From the NCBI RefSeq assembly GCF_009910705.1, contig NZ_JAAAXJ010000005.1, positions 62,001 through 126,000 of the forward strand: a DNA stretch of 64,000 nucleotides, written 5' to 3'. Positions 8,806-17,472 of the stretch are shown in pieces. The stretch's first letter is position 1; every line of letters starts with the position of its first letter. This stretch comes from Microvirga arsenatis. Lineage in GTDB: Bacteria; Pseudomonadota; Alphaproteobacteria; Rhizobiales; Beijerinckiaceae. A program made the position numbers and the translations under genes. Below the pieces are notes generated by a model. It was not told the origin of the DNA. It worked only from the letters and a program-made list of their open reading frames with translations, and ran no database searches.

Positions 8806-9054
8806 CTAGAGCAGCGGGTCGAGGATGAAGGGCTTGTTCGGGATCGTATAGCCCTGGCGCGGCGTGGAGCGGGGCGTTCCGACAGGCGAGGGGAGGGCGG
8901 TGTCGCTTGTGGCGGCCTGCTGCTGGGCCTCGGCGGCCTGCGCCGCTGCATTCGGCGGCGGCTCGAGCGCACCGCGACGGCCGCAGGCCGAAAGACCCAG
9001 GGCGAGAAGGCCGGCCACGAAGACAAGACGGGAGAAAGACAGGCTGGACGACAT
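8806..9054 (-). CDS. lptM: LPS-translocon maturation lipoprotein LptM-like
   Basis: This 82-residue protein has a typical lipoprotein signal with lipobox LSAC (Cys24), immediately followed by GRRGALEPPP. That CGxxGxLxxPP pattern marks the LptM (formerly YifL) family, which helps assemble the LptD outer-membrane translocon in Escherichia coli. The remainder is low-complexity Ala/Gln/Pro sequence. It lies just upstream of lysA, the usual position for this gene in proteobacteria. Confidence 0.8.
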   Translation of the reverse strand: MSSSLSFSRLVFVAGLLALGLSACGRRGALEPPPNAAAQAAEAQQQAATSDTALPSPVGTPRSTPRQGYTIPNKPFILDPLL

Positions 9055-9224
9055 CGAGAGGCTCCGAAACGTGGCCGCACCATAGCGGGAAGAGAATCGA
9101 GATGCGAGAGGCAAGGTATCAAACACGTCAGCCTCCGCCGCCACGGGATTGTGACCTGCCAAAACGTGGCCGTTCCCTCCGCCGGGGCTTGAGGCCGGAA
9201 CCGAAAAGCGCCACATCACGGCCG

Positions 9225-9872
9225 ATGTCGAACGCAGTGAAATCCAGAAGAACCTGGCTCGTAGGTCTTGCCGCCCTCGTTGCCGCCGGAGCCGGAGCGG
9301 CCTGGTTCGGTCTGACGCCCCGCGATCCGACGGCGGCTGGCGTTGCCGAATGCCGGGCCTCGAGGGCAACGGCCGAGCGTCTGAAGCCGCTGGCCAGGGG
9401 CGAGGTGGCTGCCGTCGGGGTCAGCAATGCCCCCAAGCCCCCTCCGGCCATCGCCTTCGCCGGGCCGGAAGGGCAGCCCCTCGGCCTTGCCGCTTTCAGG
9501 GGCAAGACCGTTCTGGTCAACCTGTGGGCCACCTGGTGCGTGCCCTGCCGGGAGGAGATGCCGGCCCTGGACAGGCTCCAGGCCGAGCTCGGCGGGCAAG
9601 ATTTCGAGGTGGTCGCCATCAACGTGGACACCCGCAACCGCGAGAAGCCGCGGGCCTGGCTGCAGGAGAACGGCATCAGGAACCTGGCCTATTATGCCGA
9701 CCCGGAGGGCAAGCTGCTGCAGGTGCTGCAGAAATCGGGCCACGTGGTCGGCCTGCCCACCACATTCGTGGTCGATCCGTCAGGCTGCGAGATTGCGTTG
9801 CTAAAGGGGCCGGCCGACTGGGCCTCGCCCGATGCCCTTGCCCTGGTGAAGGCGGCCTTGAACCGTTCTTGA
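9225..9872 (+). CDS. tlpA: Thiol:disulfide interchange protein TlpA, membrane-anchored thioredoxin-like
   Basis: From the ATG at 9225 the 215-residue protein has one N-terminal membrane anchor (about 10-30) and a periplasmic thioredoxin fold with WCVPC (Cys105 and Cys108) and the cis-proline loop GLPTT (Pro178). Two further cysteines, Cys43 and Cys188, match the structural disulfide described for Bradyrhizobium TlpA. TlpA reduces partner thiols during cytochrome aa3 copper-site assembly. It is transcribed away from lptM-lysA across a 170-base gap and ends 13 bases before the convergent cyclase gene. Confidence 0.9.
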   Translation: MSNAVKSRRTWLVGLAALVAAGAGAAWFGLTPRDPTAAGVAECRASRATAERLKPLARGEVAAVGVSNAPKPPPAIAFAGPEGQPLGLAAFRGKTVLVNLWATWCVPCREEMPALDRLQAELGGQDFEVVAINVDTRNREKPRAWLQENGIRNLAYYADPEGKLLQVLQKSGHVVGLPTTFVVDPSGCEIALLKGPADWASPDALALVKAALNRS

Positions 9873-9885
9873 AGGCGGACGCCCG

Positions 9886-10623
9886 TCAGGCCGCGTAGAG
9901 CTGCACCGGGGCCTCGTAGCCCTTCAAAGGGTATTCCTGCCCCTCGCCTCTGACCTGATCGCGCCCAGCCCGTTCGTAAACGGTTCGGGTCACCAGGATT
10001 TCGCCCGTTCTGGCCGCAGCTTGCGCACGGGCGGCCGTGTTCACCACGGGCCCGATCGCGGTCAGGTCGCGATGAGACCGACCGAACTCTCCGAAGCTGA
10101 CCGTGCCCGAGTCGATGCCGATCCCGACCCCGAGTTCGCTTCCCTCAAGGCCCCCGTTCTCAGCCAGGAGGGTCCTGCGGCGGGCCTCGCAGCGGCGCTG
10201 GATCTCGCGCGCCGCCCGCACGGCCTGCTCGGCGTGGTTGGGCAGCTGGATCGGAAAACCGAAGATGGCCATGACGGAATCGCCGATCGTCTTGTTGAGA
10301 AGGCCGTCATACTCCCAGATGGCCCCCGCACATTCGTCATAGAAGGCATCGAGCAGGGACGAGACCGCATCGGGCGGAAGCGACTGGGACAAGGCCGTGT
10401 AGCCTCTGAGGTCCGCAAACAACACGGACACGTCGACGGGGATCTTGCGGGCCCTCATGATGCGCGTGAACATGAGTTCGCAGACCGTGCAGGTGTTCGG
10501 ATTCATCCGGCTCGGGCGAATGCCGAAGACCCGAAAAGGCATCGAGGCCGGACCGCGCAGAGGCACGGGGATCTTCAATTGCTGCCAGCAGCCTTTGCAG
10601 ATGAGGGATTGGGCGGGCGACAT
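9886..10623 (-). CDS. Class III adenylate/guanylate cyclase with an N-terminal cysteine-pair head
   Basis: The 245-residue protein has a class III nucleotide cyclase domain at about 62-215. The metal-binding aspartates are Asp71 (FADLRGY) and Asp115 (KTIGDSVMAIFG). Lys111 fits the adenine-recognising position, and Asn195 and Arg199 in GPVVNTAARAQ are the transition-state residues. The first 50 residues carry two cysteine pairs, C9-x2-C12 and C45-x2-C48, which look like a zinc ribbon or redox-sensing head. There is no membrane helix. It is probably an active soluble adenylate cyclase; the signal sensed is unknown. Confidence 0.88.
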   Translation of the reverse strand: MSPAQSLICKGCWQQLKIPVPLRGPASMPFRVFGIRPSRMNPNTCTVCELMFTRIMRARKIPVDVSVLFADLRGYTALSQSLPPDAVSSLLDAFYDECAGAIWEYDGLLNKTIGDSVMAIFGFPIQLPNHAEQAVRAAREIQRRCEARRRTLLAENGGLEGSELGVGIGIDSGTVSFGEFGRSHRDLTAIGPVVNTAARAQAAARTGEILVTRTVYERAGRDQVRGEGQEYPLKGYEAPVQLYAA

Positions 10624-10749
10624 TCAAAGGTCCCCTTCCACGCGCCTGGACGTGCAGATCGGCAGAAAGCCGACCTGGACCATCCTGGACAGGCTACACC
10701 CGCAGCGTCGAAGGGCCAACAGAACAATCGAGGCATCGAGGCCCGATGC

Positions 10750-11067
10750 TCAGGTCGGAAGGGCTCCGCCGCCGTCGGGAACGCCGATCTCGCCGGAGAA
10801 GGCCGGCTTCGAGAGCCGCCAGGGCCGGTCGAGGGCCTGCTTCGCCTGACCCCGCTCGAGGCGGCGGAGCGTTCCGTCGGCCAGGATCTCCTCGATCACC
10901 AGGAATCCTAGCGCCTGCAGCATCGTGGCCGCCATCTTGGTGGCCCGGTCGTCGGCCCTCAAGGCGAGCGATCCGGCCGCATAGACCCGCTCCATGAGGC
11001 TTCTCGGATGGTGCGCCACGGCCGTACGCGGCTTGAAGGCGACGACGTTCGTCTCCCGATCGAGCAT
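10750..11067 (-). CDS. Hypothetical protein, 105 residues
   Basis: A GGGGG-type ribosome binding site precedes the ATG at 11067. The product is soluble and mixed alpha/beta, opening MLDRETNVVAFKPR and containing RSLMERVYAAGSLALRADDR and an Ala/Met-rich helix before a basic C-terminal region. I do not recognise the family. It lies alone between the cyclase gene and the grxD terminator, on the same strand as both. The region between it and grxD (11068-11305) holds only that terminator and GC-rich sequence. Confidence 0.55.
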   Translation of the reverse strand: MLDRETNVVAFKPRTAVAHHPRSLMERVYAAGSLALRADDRATKMAATMLQALGFLVIEEILADGTLRRLERGQAKQALDRPWRLSKPAFSGEIGVPDGGGALPT

Positions 11068-11253
11068 GAAAAGGCCCCCAGTACCAGCCGCTGCATTCTG
11101 GTTGTTGTCGGCAGCGGCCTTGATCCAGTCAGAACCCGCATTGTGCCGGAAACGGAGCCATTGACGGAATGCGACATAAGAAGCCCCCTCGCTTGGAGGG
11201 CAGGATTCCGGCGCACCTCTCCCTGAGGGCGAGGGGCGGGCCGTTCCGCAACG

Positions 11254-11280
11254 AAAAAGGCGGGGCCGATGCCCCGCCTT
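11254..11280 (-). terminator. Intrinsic terminator of grxD
   Basis: On the minus strand AAGGCGGGGC pairs with GCCCCGCCTT (11280-11271 and 11266-11257, four-base loop), and the stem runs into a T-run (11258-11254). It lies 26 bases after the grxD stop and ends the purL-bolA-grxD transcript. Confidence 0.85.
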
Positions 11281-11305
11281 CATTAAATCCTCGCAAGCGA
11301 CCCGA

Positions 11306-11641
11306 TCAGGCGCTCTGCTGAACCTGAATGCCCTTGTCGGCAAAGAGCTGCTGCAGCTCGCCGGCCTGGAACATCTCGCGGGTGATGTCGCAGCCGCCGA
11401 TGAACTCGCCCTTGACGTAGAGCTGGGGAATGGTCGGCCAGTTGGAATAGTCCTTGATACCCTGGCGGATGCCCTCGTCCTCGAGCACGTTGATGCCCTT
11501 GTAGGGCACGCCGAGGTAGTTGAGGATCTGGACCACCTGGCCCGAGAACCCGCACATGGGGAATTGCGGCGTGCCCTTCATGAAGAGCACGACGTCGTTG
11601 GACTTCACTTCGTTGTCGATCACCTGACGGGCGTCGGTCAT
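11306..11641 (-). CDS. grxD: Monothiol glutaredoxin, Grx4/GrxD family
   Basis: The 111-residue protein has the monothiol CGFS active site at 30-33 preceded by MKGTPQFPM, the defining Grx4 pattern, plus the TIPQLYVKGEFIGGCDI glutathione-binding segment. Such glutaredoxins carry or sense [2Fe-2S] clusters together with BolA proteins. Its partner bolA is immediately upstream (45 bases), a classical pairing, and a strong terminator follows. Confidence 0.96.
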   Translation of the reverse strand: MTDARQVIDNEVKSNDVVLFMKGTPQFPMCGFSGQVVQILNYLGVPYKGINVLEDEGIRQGIKDYSNWPTIPQLYVKGEFIGGCDITREMFQAGELQQLFADKGIQVQQSA

Positions 11642-11686
11642 GGAATTCTCCTTGGGCTCCGGCGGTCAAGGCGCCGGGCTCGTGCT

Positions 11687-11923
11687 TCAATTGTCGGGTG
11701 CCAGCGTCGTCAATGCAAGGGCATGGAGGGTGCCGCCCATGCGGCCTTGCAGCGCTGCATAGACCATCTGGTGCTGCTGAACCCGCGACTTGCCCTTGAA
11801 GGCCGAGGACGTGACGGTGGCGGCGTAGTGATCGCCGTCGCCCGCCAGATCCTTGATCTCCACGACCGCATCCGGCAGGGCGGCCTTGATCATGCTCTCG
11901 ATTTCACGCGCATCCATTGGCAT
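11687..11923 (-). CDS. BolA family protein
   Basis: This 78-residue protein matches the small BolA fold, with IKAALPDAVVEIKDLAGDG near the start, the HYAATV core and the RVQQHQMVYAAL helix typical of the family. BolA proteins form [2Fe-2S]-bridged heterodimers with monothiol glutaredoxins. It lies between purL (12 bases upstream) and grxD, so it is probably expressed with both. Confidence 0.94.
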   Translation of the reverse strand: MPMDAREIESMIKAALPDAVVEIKDLAGDGDHYAATVTSSAFKGKSRVQQHQMVYAALQGRMGGTLHALALTTLAPDN

Positions 11924-11935
11924 GGATCAAACTCC

Positions 11936-14146
11936 TCAAGCCTTTCCGGCCATGTAGTCGGGCAGCCAAGCCTCGTGGGCCGCCTTCAGCTGCCTCACGG
12001 ATATGGCCTGCCGGCCCGGCAGAATCAACGAATCGCCCCCCGTGATGCCCAGCGTCACAGCCGGGATGCCGACGGCGCCGGCCTCGTAGAGGATGTCGGC
12101 GGCCACATCCTCGTCCACCGCGATCAGGTAGCGCCCCTGGTCCTCGCCGAAGAGGAAGGCATGGAGGGGGAGGCCGTCCGGATAGGCCGTAATCTCCGCG
12201 CCCACATTGCCGGCCATGGCCATCTCGGCGAGCGCCAGGGCAATGCCGCCGTCGGAGCAGTCGTGCACCGTCTTCACCTGCCCGGAGCGGATGAGCTGGC
12301 GCACGAAGTCGCCGTTGCGCTTCTCCTGGGCCAGATCGACCGGCGGCGGGGCGCCGTCCTCCCGGCCGCAGACGTCGCGCAGGTAGATCGACTGGCCGAG
12401 CCATCCTTGCGTGGCGCCGATCAGGATGATGGCCTCGCCCTCGGCCTTGAAGGCGATGGAGGCGTTCACCGTCACGTCGTCGAGGAGGCCCACGCCGCCG
12501 ATGGCCGGGGTCGGCAGGATGCCCTGGCCGTTGGTCTCGTTGTAGAGGGAGACATTGCCGGACACGACGGGGAAGTCGAGGGCCCGGCAGGCCTCGCCGA
12601 TGCCCTTCAGGCAGCCGACGAACTGGCCCATGGATTCGGGCCGCTCGGGGCTGGCGAAGTTGAGGTTGTCGGTGATGGCGAGCGGCAGGCCGCCCACCGC
12701 CGTGATGTTGCGCCAGGCCTCCGCCACCGCCTGCTTGCCGCCCTCGAACGGGTCGGCCTCGCAATAGCGCGGCGTCACGTCGGTGGTGAGCGCCAGGCCC
12801 TTCGGCCCGTCCTCGATGCGCACGATGGCGGCGTCGCCGCCCGGAACCTGGACCGTGTTGCCGAGAATGAGGTGGTCGTATTGCTCCCAGACCCAGCGCT
12901 TGGAGCACTGGTCCGGTGAGCCCACGAGCTTGAGGAGCGCCTCGGCCTCGGACATGGGCGCCTTCACGCTCGCAGGATCAATCACCGGCTGCTTCGGGCT
13001 TTCCACCCAGGGACGGTCATAGACGGGAGCCTCGTCGCCGAGCTCCTTGATGGGCAGATCGGCCTTCACCTCGCCCTGGTGCTTGATCACGAAGCGCAGG
13101 GTGTCGGTGGTCTTGCCGATCACCGCGAAGTCCAGGCCCCATTTGTGGAAGATGGCCTCGGCCTGCCGTTCCATGCCGGGTTTCAACACCATGAGCATGC
13201 GCTCCTGGCTTTCCGACAGCATCATCTCGTAGGCGGTCATGCCCTCCTCGCGGCAGGGCACCTTGTCGAGGTCGAGCTCGATGCCGAGATTGCCCTTCGC
13301 GCCCATCTCGACCGCGGAGCTGGTGAGACCCGCCGCGCCCATGTCCTGGATCGCGATGACCGCGCCAGACTTCATGAGCTCGAGGCAGGCTTCCAAGAGC
13401 AGCTTCTCGGCGAAGGGGTCGCCCACCTGCACGGTGGGGCGCTTTTCCTCCGAGGATTCGTCGAACTCGGCCGACGCCATGGTGGCGCCGTGGATGCCGT
13501 CGCGGCCGGTCTTGGAGCCGAGATAGACGATCGGGTTTCCGACGCCCGTGGCCTTGGCATAGAAGATCTCGTCCGTGCGGGCGAGGCCGACCGCCATGGC
13601 GTTGACCAGGATGTTGCCGTTGTAGCGCTTGTCGAAGCCCACGGAGCCGCCCACCGTCGGCACGCCGAAGGAATTGCCGTAGCCGCCGATGCCGGCCACC
13701 ACGCCGGAGACGAGGTGGCGGGTCTTGGGATGGGAAGGCTCCCCGAAGCGCAGGAAGTTCAGCGCCGCGATGGGGCGCGCGCCCATGGTGAACACGTCGC
13801 GCAGGATCCCGCCCACGCCCGTCGCCGCGCCCTGGTAGGGCTCGATGAAGGAGGGGTGGTTGTGGCTTTCCATCTTGAAGATGCAGGCCAAGCCATCGCC
13901 GATGTCGATCACGCCCGCATTCTCGCCCGGACCCTGGATCACCCACGGCGCTTTCGTCGGCAGGCCGCGCAGGTGGATGCGCGAGGACTTGTACGAGCAA
14001 TGCTCGTTCCACATGGCCGAGACGATGCCGAGCTCGGTGATCGTCGGCTCGCGGCCGATCAGGTTCACGAAGCGCTCGTACTCATCGGGTTTCAGCCCGT
14101 GCTCCTTGACCAGCTCCGGGGTGATGGCGACGTCGTTGCGGATCAT
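11936..14146 (-). CDS. purL: Phosphoribosylformylglycinamidine synthase subunit PurL
   Basis: The 736-residue protein is the small, multi-subunit type of PurL, which makes FGAM from FGAR, ATP and ammonia supplied by PurQ, with PurS as structural partner. The conserved N-terminal [10 protein letters not shown] (His49) and the [10 protein letters not shown] active-site segment near 90-100 are present. Two AIR synthase-type ATP-binding and C-terminal modules follow. It lies downstream of purS and purQ, separated from purQ by a repeat-filled 186-base gap, and is followed by bolA and grxD. Confidence 0.98.
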   Translation of the reverse strand: MIRNDVAITPELVKEHGLKPDEYERFVNLIGREPTITELGIVSAMWNEHCSYKSSRIHLRGLPTKAPWVIQGPGENAGVIDIGDGLACIFKMESHNHPSFIEPYQGAATGVGGILRDVFTMGARPIAALNFLRFGEPSHPKTRHLVSGVVAGIGGYGNSFGVPTVGGSVGFDKRYNGNILVNAMAVGLARTDEIFYAKATGVGNPIVYLGSKTGRDGIHGATMASAEFDESSEEKRPTVQVGDPFAEKLLLEACLELMKSGAVIAIQDMGAAGLTSSAVEMGAKGNLGIELDLDKVPCREEGMTAYEMMLSESQERMLMVLKPGMERQAEAIFHKWGLDFAVIGKTTDTLRFVIKHQGEVKADLPIKELGDEAPVYDRPWVESPKQPVIDPASVKAPMSEAEALLKLVGSPDQCSKRWVWEQYDHLILGNTVQVPGGDAAIVRIEDGPKGLALTTDVTPRYCEADPFEGGKQAVAEAWRNITAVGGLPLAITDNLNFASPERPESMGQFVGCLKGIGEACRALDFPVVSGNVSLYNETNGQGILPTPAIGGVGLLDDVTVNASIAFKAEGEAIILIGATQGWLGQSIYLRDVCGREDGAPPPVDLAQEKRNGDFVRQLIRSGQVKTVHDCSDGGIALALAEMAMAGNVGAEITAYPDGLPLHAFLFGEDQGRYLIAVDEDVAADILYEAGAVGIPAVTLGITGGDSLILPGRQAISVRQLKAAHEAWLPDYMAGKA

Positions 14147-14164
14147 CGGGGTCTCGCTTCTTTC

Positions 14165-14332
14165 ACCCTCTCCCGGTTGGGAGAGGGTCGCTCGCGTGAG
14201 CGAGCGGGGTGAGGGTTGTGAGCGGAATCGGAGGCAACCGCCGAAGCCGCCTTGAGGAGGGGTCAGGACCGTAGCGCCCTATCGGGCTGCGTCGGGCCCT
14301 CACCCCTGCCCCTCTCCCACCCGGGAGAGGGG
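14165..14332. repeat. Composite palindromic repeat between purQ and purL
   Basis: Three hairpins occur in the gap: ACCCTCTCCC with GGGAGAGGGT (14165-14188), CGCTC with GAGCG (14189-14202), and CCCCTCTCCC with GGGAGAGGGG (14309-14332). GGGGTGAGGG (14206-14215) is also complementary to CCCTCACCCC (14297-14306), closing a large stem. The same CTCTCC/CTCACC modules recur near 44.6 kb, so this is a dispersed REP-like family. Confidence 0.85.
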
Positions 14333-15031
14333 TTAGGCCGCTTTCGGAAAACTCGACACGAGGCTCTCGAACAGGCCGCGTCCATCGGTGCCACCCACGA
14401 GGCTTTCGACCAGGTTTTCCGGATGGGGCATCATGCCGAGCACGTTGAGCTTCTCTGAGTAGATGCCCGCAATCGAATTCATGGAGCCGTTGCGGTTGGC
14501 GTCCTGGGTGATGTGGCCCTGCGCATCGGCATAGCGGAAGGCCACCAGGCCCTCGCCTTCGAGGCGCTTCAGGGTCTCCTCGTCCGCCGTGTAGTTGCCC
14601 TCGCCATGCGCCACGCACACATCGATGGCCTGCCCCTTGGCGTAATTCCTGGTGAAGGCGGTGTCGTTGCGCTCGACCCGCAGGAACTGGCGGTGGCAGA
14701 TGAACTTGAGGTTCGCGTTGCGCATCAGGATGCCGGGAAGAAGCCCCGACTCGCACAGGATCTGGAAGCCGTTGCAGATGCCGAGCACCAGGCCGCCGCG
14801 AGCCGCATGCGCCCGCACCGCATCCATCGCGGCGGCGCGGCCGGCAATCGCCCCGCAGCGCAGATAGTCGCCGTAGGAGAAGCCGCCGGGAAGAACCACG
14901 AGATCCGTGCCCTTGGGCAGCTCGGTCTCGGCATGCCAGACCTTCTCCACCTGGGAGCCGGCCATTTTGAGCGCCCGCACCACATCGCCTTCGCGATTGG
15001 ATCCGGGGAAGACGATGACGGCGGATTTCAT
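14333..15031 (-). CDS. purQ: Phosphoribosylformylglycinamidine synthase, glutaminase subunit PurQ
   Basis: This 232-residue class I glutamine amidotransferase supplies ammonia to PurL. The nucleophile is Cys86 in GICNGFQ, preceded by [15 protein letters not shown] at 47-61, and the His/Glu pair lies in the C-terminal [10 protein letters not shown]. It starts 7 bases after purS stops. The stop codon abuts the composite repeat that separates it from purL. Confidence 0.98.
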   Translation of the reverse strand: MKSAVIVFPGSNREGDVVRALKMAGSQVEKVWHAETELPKGTDLVVLPGGFSYGDYLRCGAIAGRAAAMDAVRAHAARGGLVLGICNGFQILCESGLLPGILMRNANLKFICHRQFLRVERNDTAFTRNYAKGQAIDVCVAHGEGNYTADEETLKRLEGEGLVAFRYADAQGHITQDANRNGSMNSIAGIYSEKLNVLGMMPHPENLVESLVGGTDGRGLFESLVSSFPKAA

Positions 15032-15038
15032 AAAGGCC

Positions 15039-15278
15039 TCACGCGATCTCGACGCGGTAATTCTCGATGACGGTGTTCGCCAGGAGCTTCTCGCAGGCGG
15101 CTTTCAGAGAGGCCTCGGCCTGGGCCCTGTCCGCCGTCTCCAGCTCGATGTCGAAGACCTTGCCCTGGCGCACGCCGGCGATCCCTTCGACGCCGAGAGA
15201 CTTGAGCGCGCCTTCGATGGCCTTGCCCTGGGGGTCGAGAACGCCGTTCTTGAGGGTGACGGTGACACGCGCTTTCAT
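15039..15278 (-). CDS. purS: Phosphoribosylformylglycinamidine synthase subunit PurS
   Basis: The 79-residue protein has the PurS pattern: an opening beta strand [20 protein letters not shown], the [19 protein letters not shown] segment and a C-terminal [10 protein letters not shown] strand. PurS bridges PurL and PurQ so ammonia can be channelled. It is the first gene of purS-purQ-purL. Confidence 0.97.
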   Translation of the reverse strand: MKARVTVTLKNGVLDPQGKAIEGALKSLGVEGIAGVRQGKVFDIELETADRAQAEASLKAACEKLLANTVIENYRVEIA

Positions 15279-15344
15279 GGAGGCCTCGGGCTGTTTTCAA
15301 CGTGCCCCACGCCATAAAGCCAAAGAGTTCAAGAAACAACGCCT

Positions 15345-15884
15345 TCAGGAGCCCAATTCACGGGCAGCGACCTCACGGGCCGTCCGCCGGACAGCGTCCC
15401 GCGCCTCGCCGATCACGAGGACGACCGACAGGTTGTCGCCCTCGCGCCGGCCGAAGGCCGCACCGTGAGCCGGAGGCTTGCCGCCGTCTGCGGGGGCGAG
15501 ATCGATGGCAAAGCCGGGATAGGCCTCGCCCGGGAGGCGCTCGACCGTGACATGGGTCCGCACCGGCTTCGTGCGCCCTGCAGGGGAGCGCAGGGCCCGC
15601 GCCAGGCGCTCCGGATCCTTCAGGAGGGCCTCCGTCACGTCCGCATCCCGGCCCGTCATCCGGATGACGCTCACAGCGAGGCCGGGGCCGCACTCGGGCG
15701 GAGCGCAGAAGGCCAGGGCCACCGGCTCGGCCCGGTCCTCCGCGAGCCATTTGCGCAGAGGCAGCGCATCCCAGGGCGCTCCGGGCGGCACGCCCGCCAC
15801 GGGCCTCGGAATATAGCCGCAACTGCTCAGGGACAGGGCGAGAACCAGGAGAAGGGTGCGCGAACACAACAGGCGGAGAAGCAT
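15345..15884 (-). CDS. Hypothetical lipoprotein
   Basis: The 179-residue protein opens with a hydrophobic signal and a lipobox LSSC (Cys22), indicating an outer- or inner-membrane lipoprotein. The mature part contains an Ala/Pro-rich linker, a FCAPPECGPG segment and a compact alpha/beta domain ending near VIGEARDAVRRTAREVAA. I do not recognise a family. It is on the same strand as DUF2244 upstream and purS downstream, but gaps of 60 and 66 bases leave its operon membership open. Confidence 0.7.
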   Translation of the reverse strand: MLLRLLCSRTLLLVLALSLSSCGYIPRPVAGVPPGAPWDALPLRKWLAEDRAEPVALAFCAPPECGPGLAVSVIRMTGRDADVTEALLKDPERLARALRSPAGRTKPVRTHVTVERLPGEAYPGFAIDLAPADGGKPPAHGAAFGRREGDNLSVVLVIGEARDAVRRTAREVAARELGS

Positions 15885-15944
15885 GGCCCAATCTAGGCGG
15901 GAAGGGTGGGTGAGGAAAACAGGAATCCGCCGCGGTGCTCCGTC

Positions 15945-16454
15945 TCAATAGCCCCGCTTCACGTCGGCGAGGGCGCGCCCGAGCGCCTCGGCCAGGGTCT
16001 CGCGCTCGGGCGGGGAGAGGTCGCGGGCGATCACCACGTGCTCGTTGCGGGAGGCCAGCGCCAGGCTCTGCATCCCGTATTCCTCGTCCACCTCCCGGTC
16101 CAGGCGGGTCCAGAGCGGGTTGAACTGCCAGTCCCTCACCTCGCCCCTGGGGCTGACCTTGCGGAACAGGAGCCGGATCGGCGTCAGTTCGAGAAGCTCG
16201 AAGGCTTCGCCCTGCCGGTAGCTCACCCGAAAGGCGATGTAGAGGCCGAGAAAATCGAGGCCGAAGAAGCCGGCCACCGGCCAGAATCCCAGGATGAGGA
16301 AGGGCACGCTCGCCACCACGGAGGTGAGGCAGACGAGCACCATGACGATTCTGAACCCCTGAGGGCTCAGCGACCGGTGCGGGCGGATGACGGCCGAGAA
16401 GACCGGCTGCTCGAACCGCTCCGTCTCGCCAAATGTCGCCTTGCTGCCGTCCAT
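15945..16454 (-). CDS. DUF2244 domain-containing membrane protein
   Basis: The ATG at 16454 gives 169 residues. The N-terminus has FSAVIRPHRSLSPQGFR, typical of DUF2244, followed by two adjacent membrane helices (about 36-80). The cytoplasmic C-terminal region contains RDWQFNPLWTRLDRE and a VVIARDLSPPERE segment. DUF2244 proteins are widespread in alphaproteobacteria with no known function. It is divergent from nth with only 20 bases between the two start codons. Confidence 0.88.
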   Translation of the reverse strand: MDGSKATFGETERFEQPVFSAVIRPHRSLSPQGFRIVMVLVCLTSVVASVPFLILGFWPVAGFFGLDFLGLYIAFRVSYRQGEAFELLELTPIRLLFRKVSPRGEVRDWQFNPLWTRLDREVDEEYGMQSLALASRNEHVVIARDLSPPERETLAEALGRALADVKRGY

Positions 16455-16474
16455 AGCCCAGATATAACGCAGGA

Positions 16475-17221
16475 ATGTCAGATCTGAAGCAAGCCTCCCG
16501 CCGCACTCCCGCCAAGACGAAGCCGAAGCCCTCCGTTCCGGCAAAGGCCGTCGGAAAGGCGTTGCGCGCCCGCACCCCCAGGCCTGTCGATCGGGCAACG
16601 ATGATCGAGATCTTCCGGCGCCTGCACGCAGCCAACCCCGAGCCCAAGGGCGAGCTCGACTACACCAATCCCTATACCCTGCTCGTGGCGGTCACCCTCT
16701 CGGCCCAGGCAACCGACGTGGGCGTGAACAAGGCCACCAAGGCGCTTTTTCCTATTGCCGACACGCCGCAGAAGATGCTGGACCTCGGGGAGGAGGGACT
16801 GCGTCAGCACATCAGGACCCTCAACTTCTTCAACACCAAGGCCAAGAACGTCATCGCCATGGCCAAGCGCCTGGTCGAGGAGTTCGGCGGCGAGGTGCCC
16901 AACTCCGTCGAGATCCTGGAGACCCTGCCGGGGGTGGGCCGAAAGACCGCGAGCGTGGTGGTCAACATCGCCTTCGGCGATCCGCGGGTGGCGGTGGACA
17001 CGCATATCTTCCGCGTCACCAACCGCCTGCCCCTGGCGATCACGAAGACGCCGCTGGAGACGCAGGAGGCCCTCGAAAACTTGATTCCCGGCGAGTACCG
17101 TCTTCACGCCCATCACTGGCTGATCCTGCACGGCCGCTACATCTGCAAGGCGCGCAGGCCCGAATGCTGGCGCTGCCCCGTCAACGACCTCTGCCGCTAT
17201 CCGGACAAGACGGTTCCCTAG
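16475..17221 (+). CDS. nth: Endonuclease III, DNA glycosylase/AP lyase
   Basis: The 248-residue protein has an extra basic N-terminal 40 residues and then the full Nth fold. The helix-hairpin-helix LPGVGRKTAS carries catalytic Lys157, and the catalytic aspartate is Asp175 in VAVDTHIFRV. The [4Fe-4S] cluster cysteines are 224, 231, 234 and 240 in the classical C-x6-C-x2-C-x5-C spacing. It removes oxidised pyrimidines in base-excision repair. Its stop overlaps the end of a convergent small gene by 4 bases. Confidence 0.97.
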   Translation: MSDLKQASRRTPAKTKPKPSVPAKAVGKALRARTPRPVDRATMIEIFRRLHAANPEPKGELDYTNPYTLLVAVTLSAQATDVGVNKATKALFPIADTPQKMLDLGEEGLRQHIRTLNFFNTKAKNVIAMAKRLVEEFGGEVPNSVEILETLPGVGRKTASVVVNIAFGDPRVAVDTHIFRVTNRLPLAITKTPLETQEALENLIPGEYRLHAHHWLILHGRYICKARRPECWRCPVNDLCRYPDKTVP

Positions 17222-17469
17222 ATCGGGACACCCGCGGGCCTGAGGCAGCGGGGCCGCGTCGGGGTGCAGGCAATCCCGGGCGTCGAACAGGCCAGCCCTT
17301 CCGGGACGCGGCGGCAGACGACGCAGCCGTCGGTCCATTCGGCACAGGATGGGCCAGGGTTTGAACTCTGAGGCTCCGCGCCTGCGCCTAGGATCGCCGC
17401 GAATGTTACAACAAGCAGCGCGACCGCGATGGACAGAACGACGGCGATGGCTTCGTCACGGGCAAGCAT
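17218..17469 (-). CDS. Small cysteine-rich membrane-anchored or secreted protein, unknown function
   Basis: This 83-residue product has one N-terminal hydrophobic segment (about 8-30) and then a short exported-type domain with six cysteines (42, 49, 52, 61, 68 and 75), including CVVC and CSTPGIAC. The regular cysteine spacing suggests three disulfides or a metal site. It ends inside the last codons of convergent nth and begins just upstream of uppP on the same strand reading. I do not recognise a named family, but the composition is not that of a random frame. Confidence 0.6.
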   Translation of the reverse strand: MLARDEAIAVVLSIAVALLVVTFAAILGAGAEPQSSNPGPSCAEWTDGCVVCRRVPEGLACSTPGIACTPTRPRCLRPAGVPI

Positions 17470-17472
17470 TGT

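Noticed and set aside
14165-14332. Possible CRISPR-like repeats
   Set aside because: Units are inverted, not direct repeats, and there are no regular spacers or cas genes.
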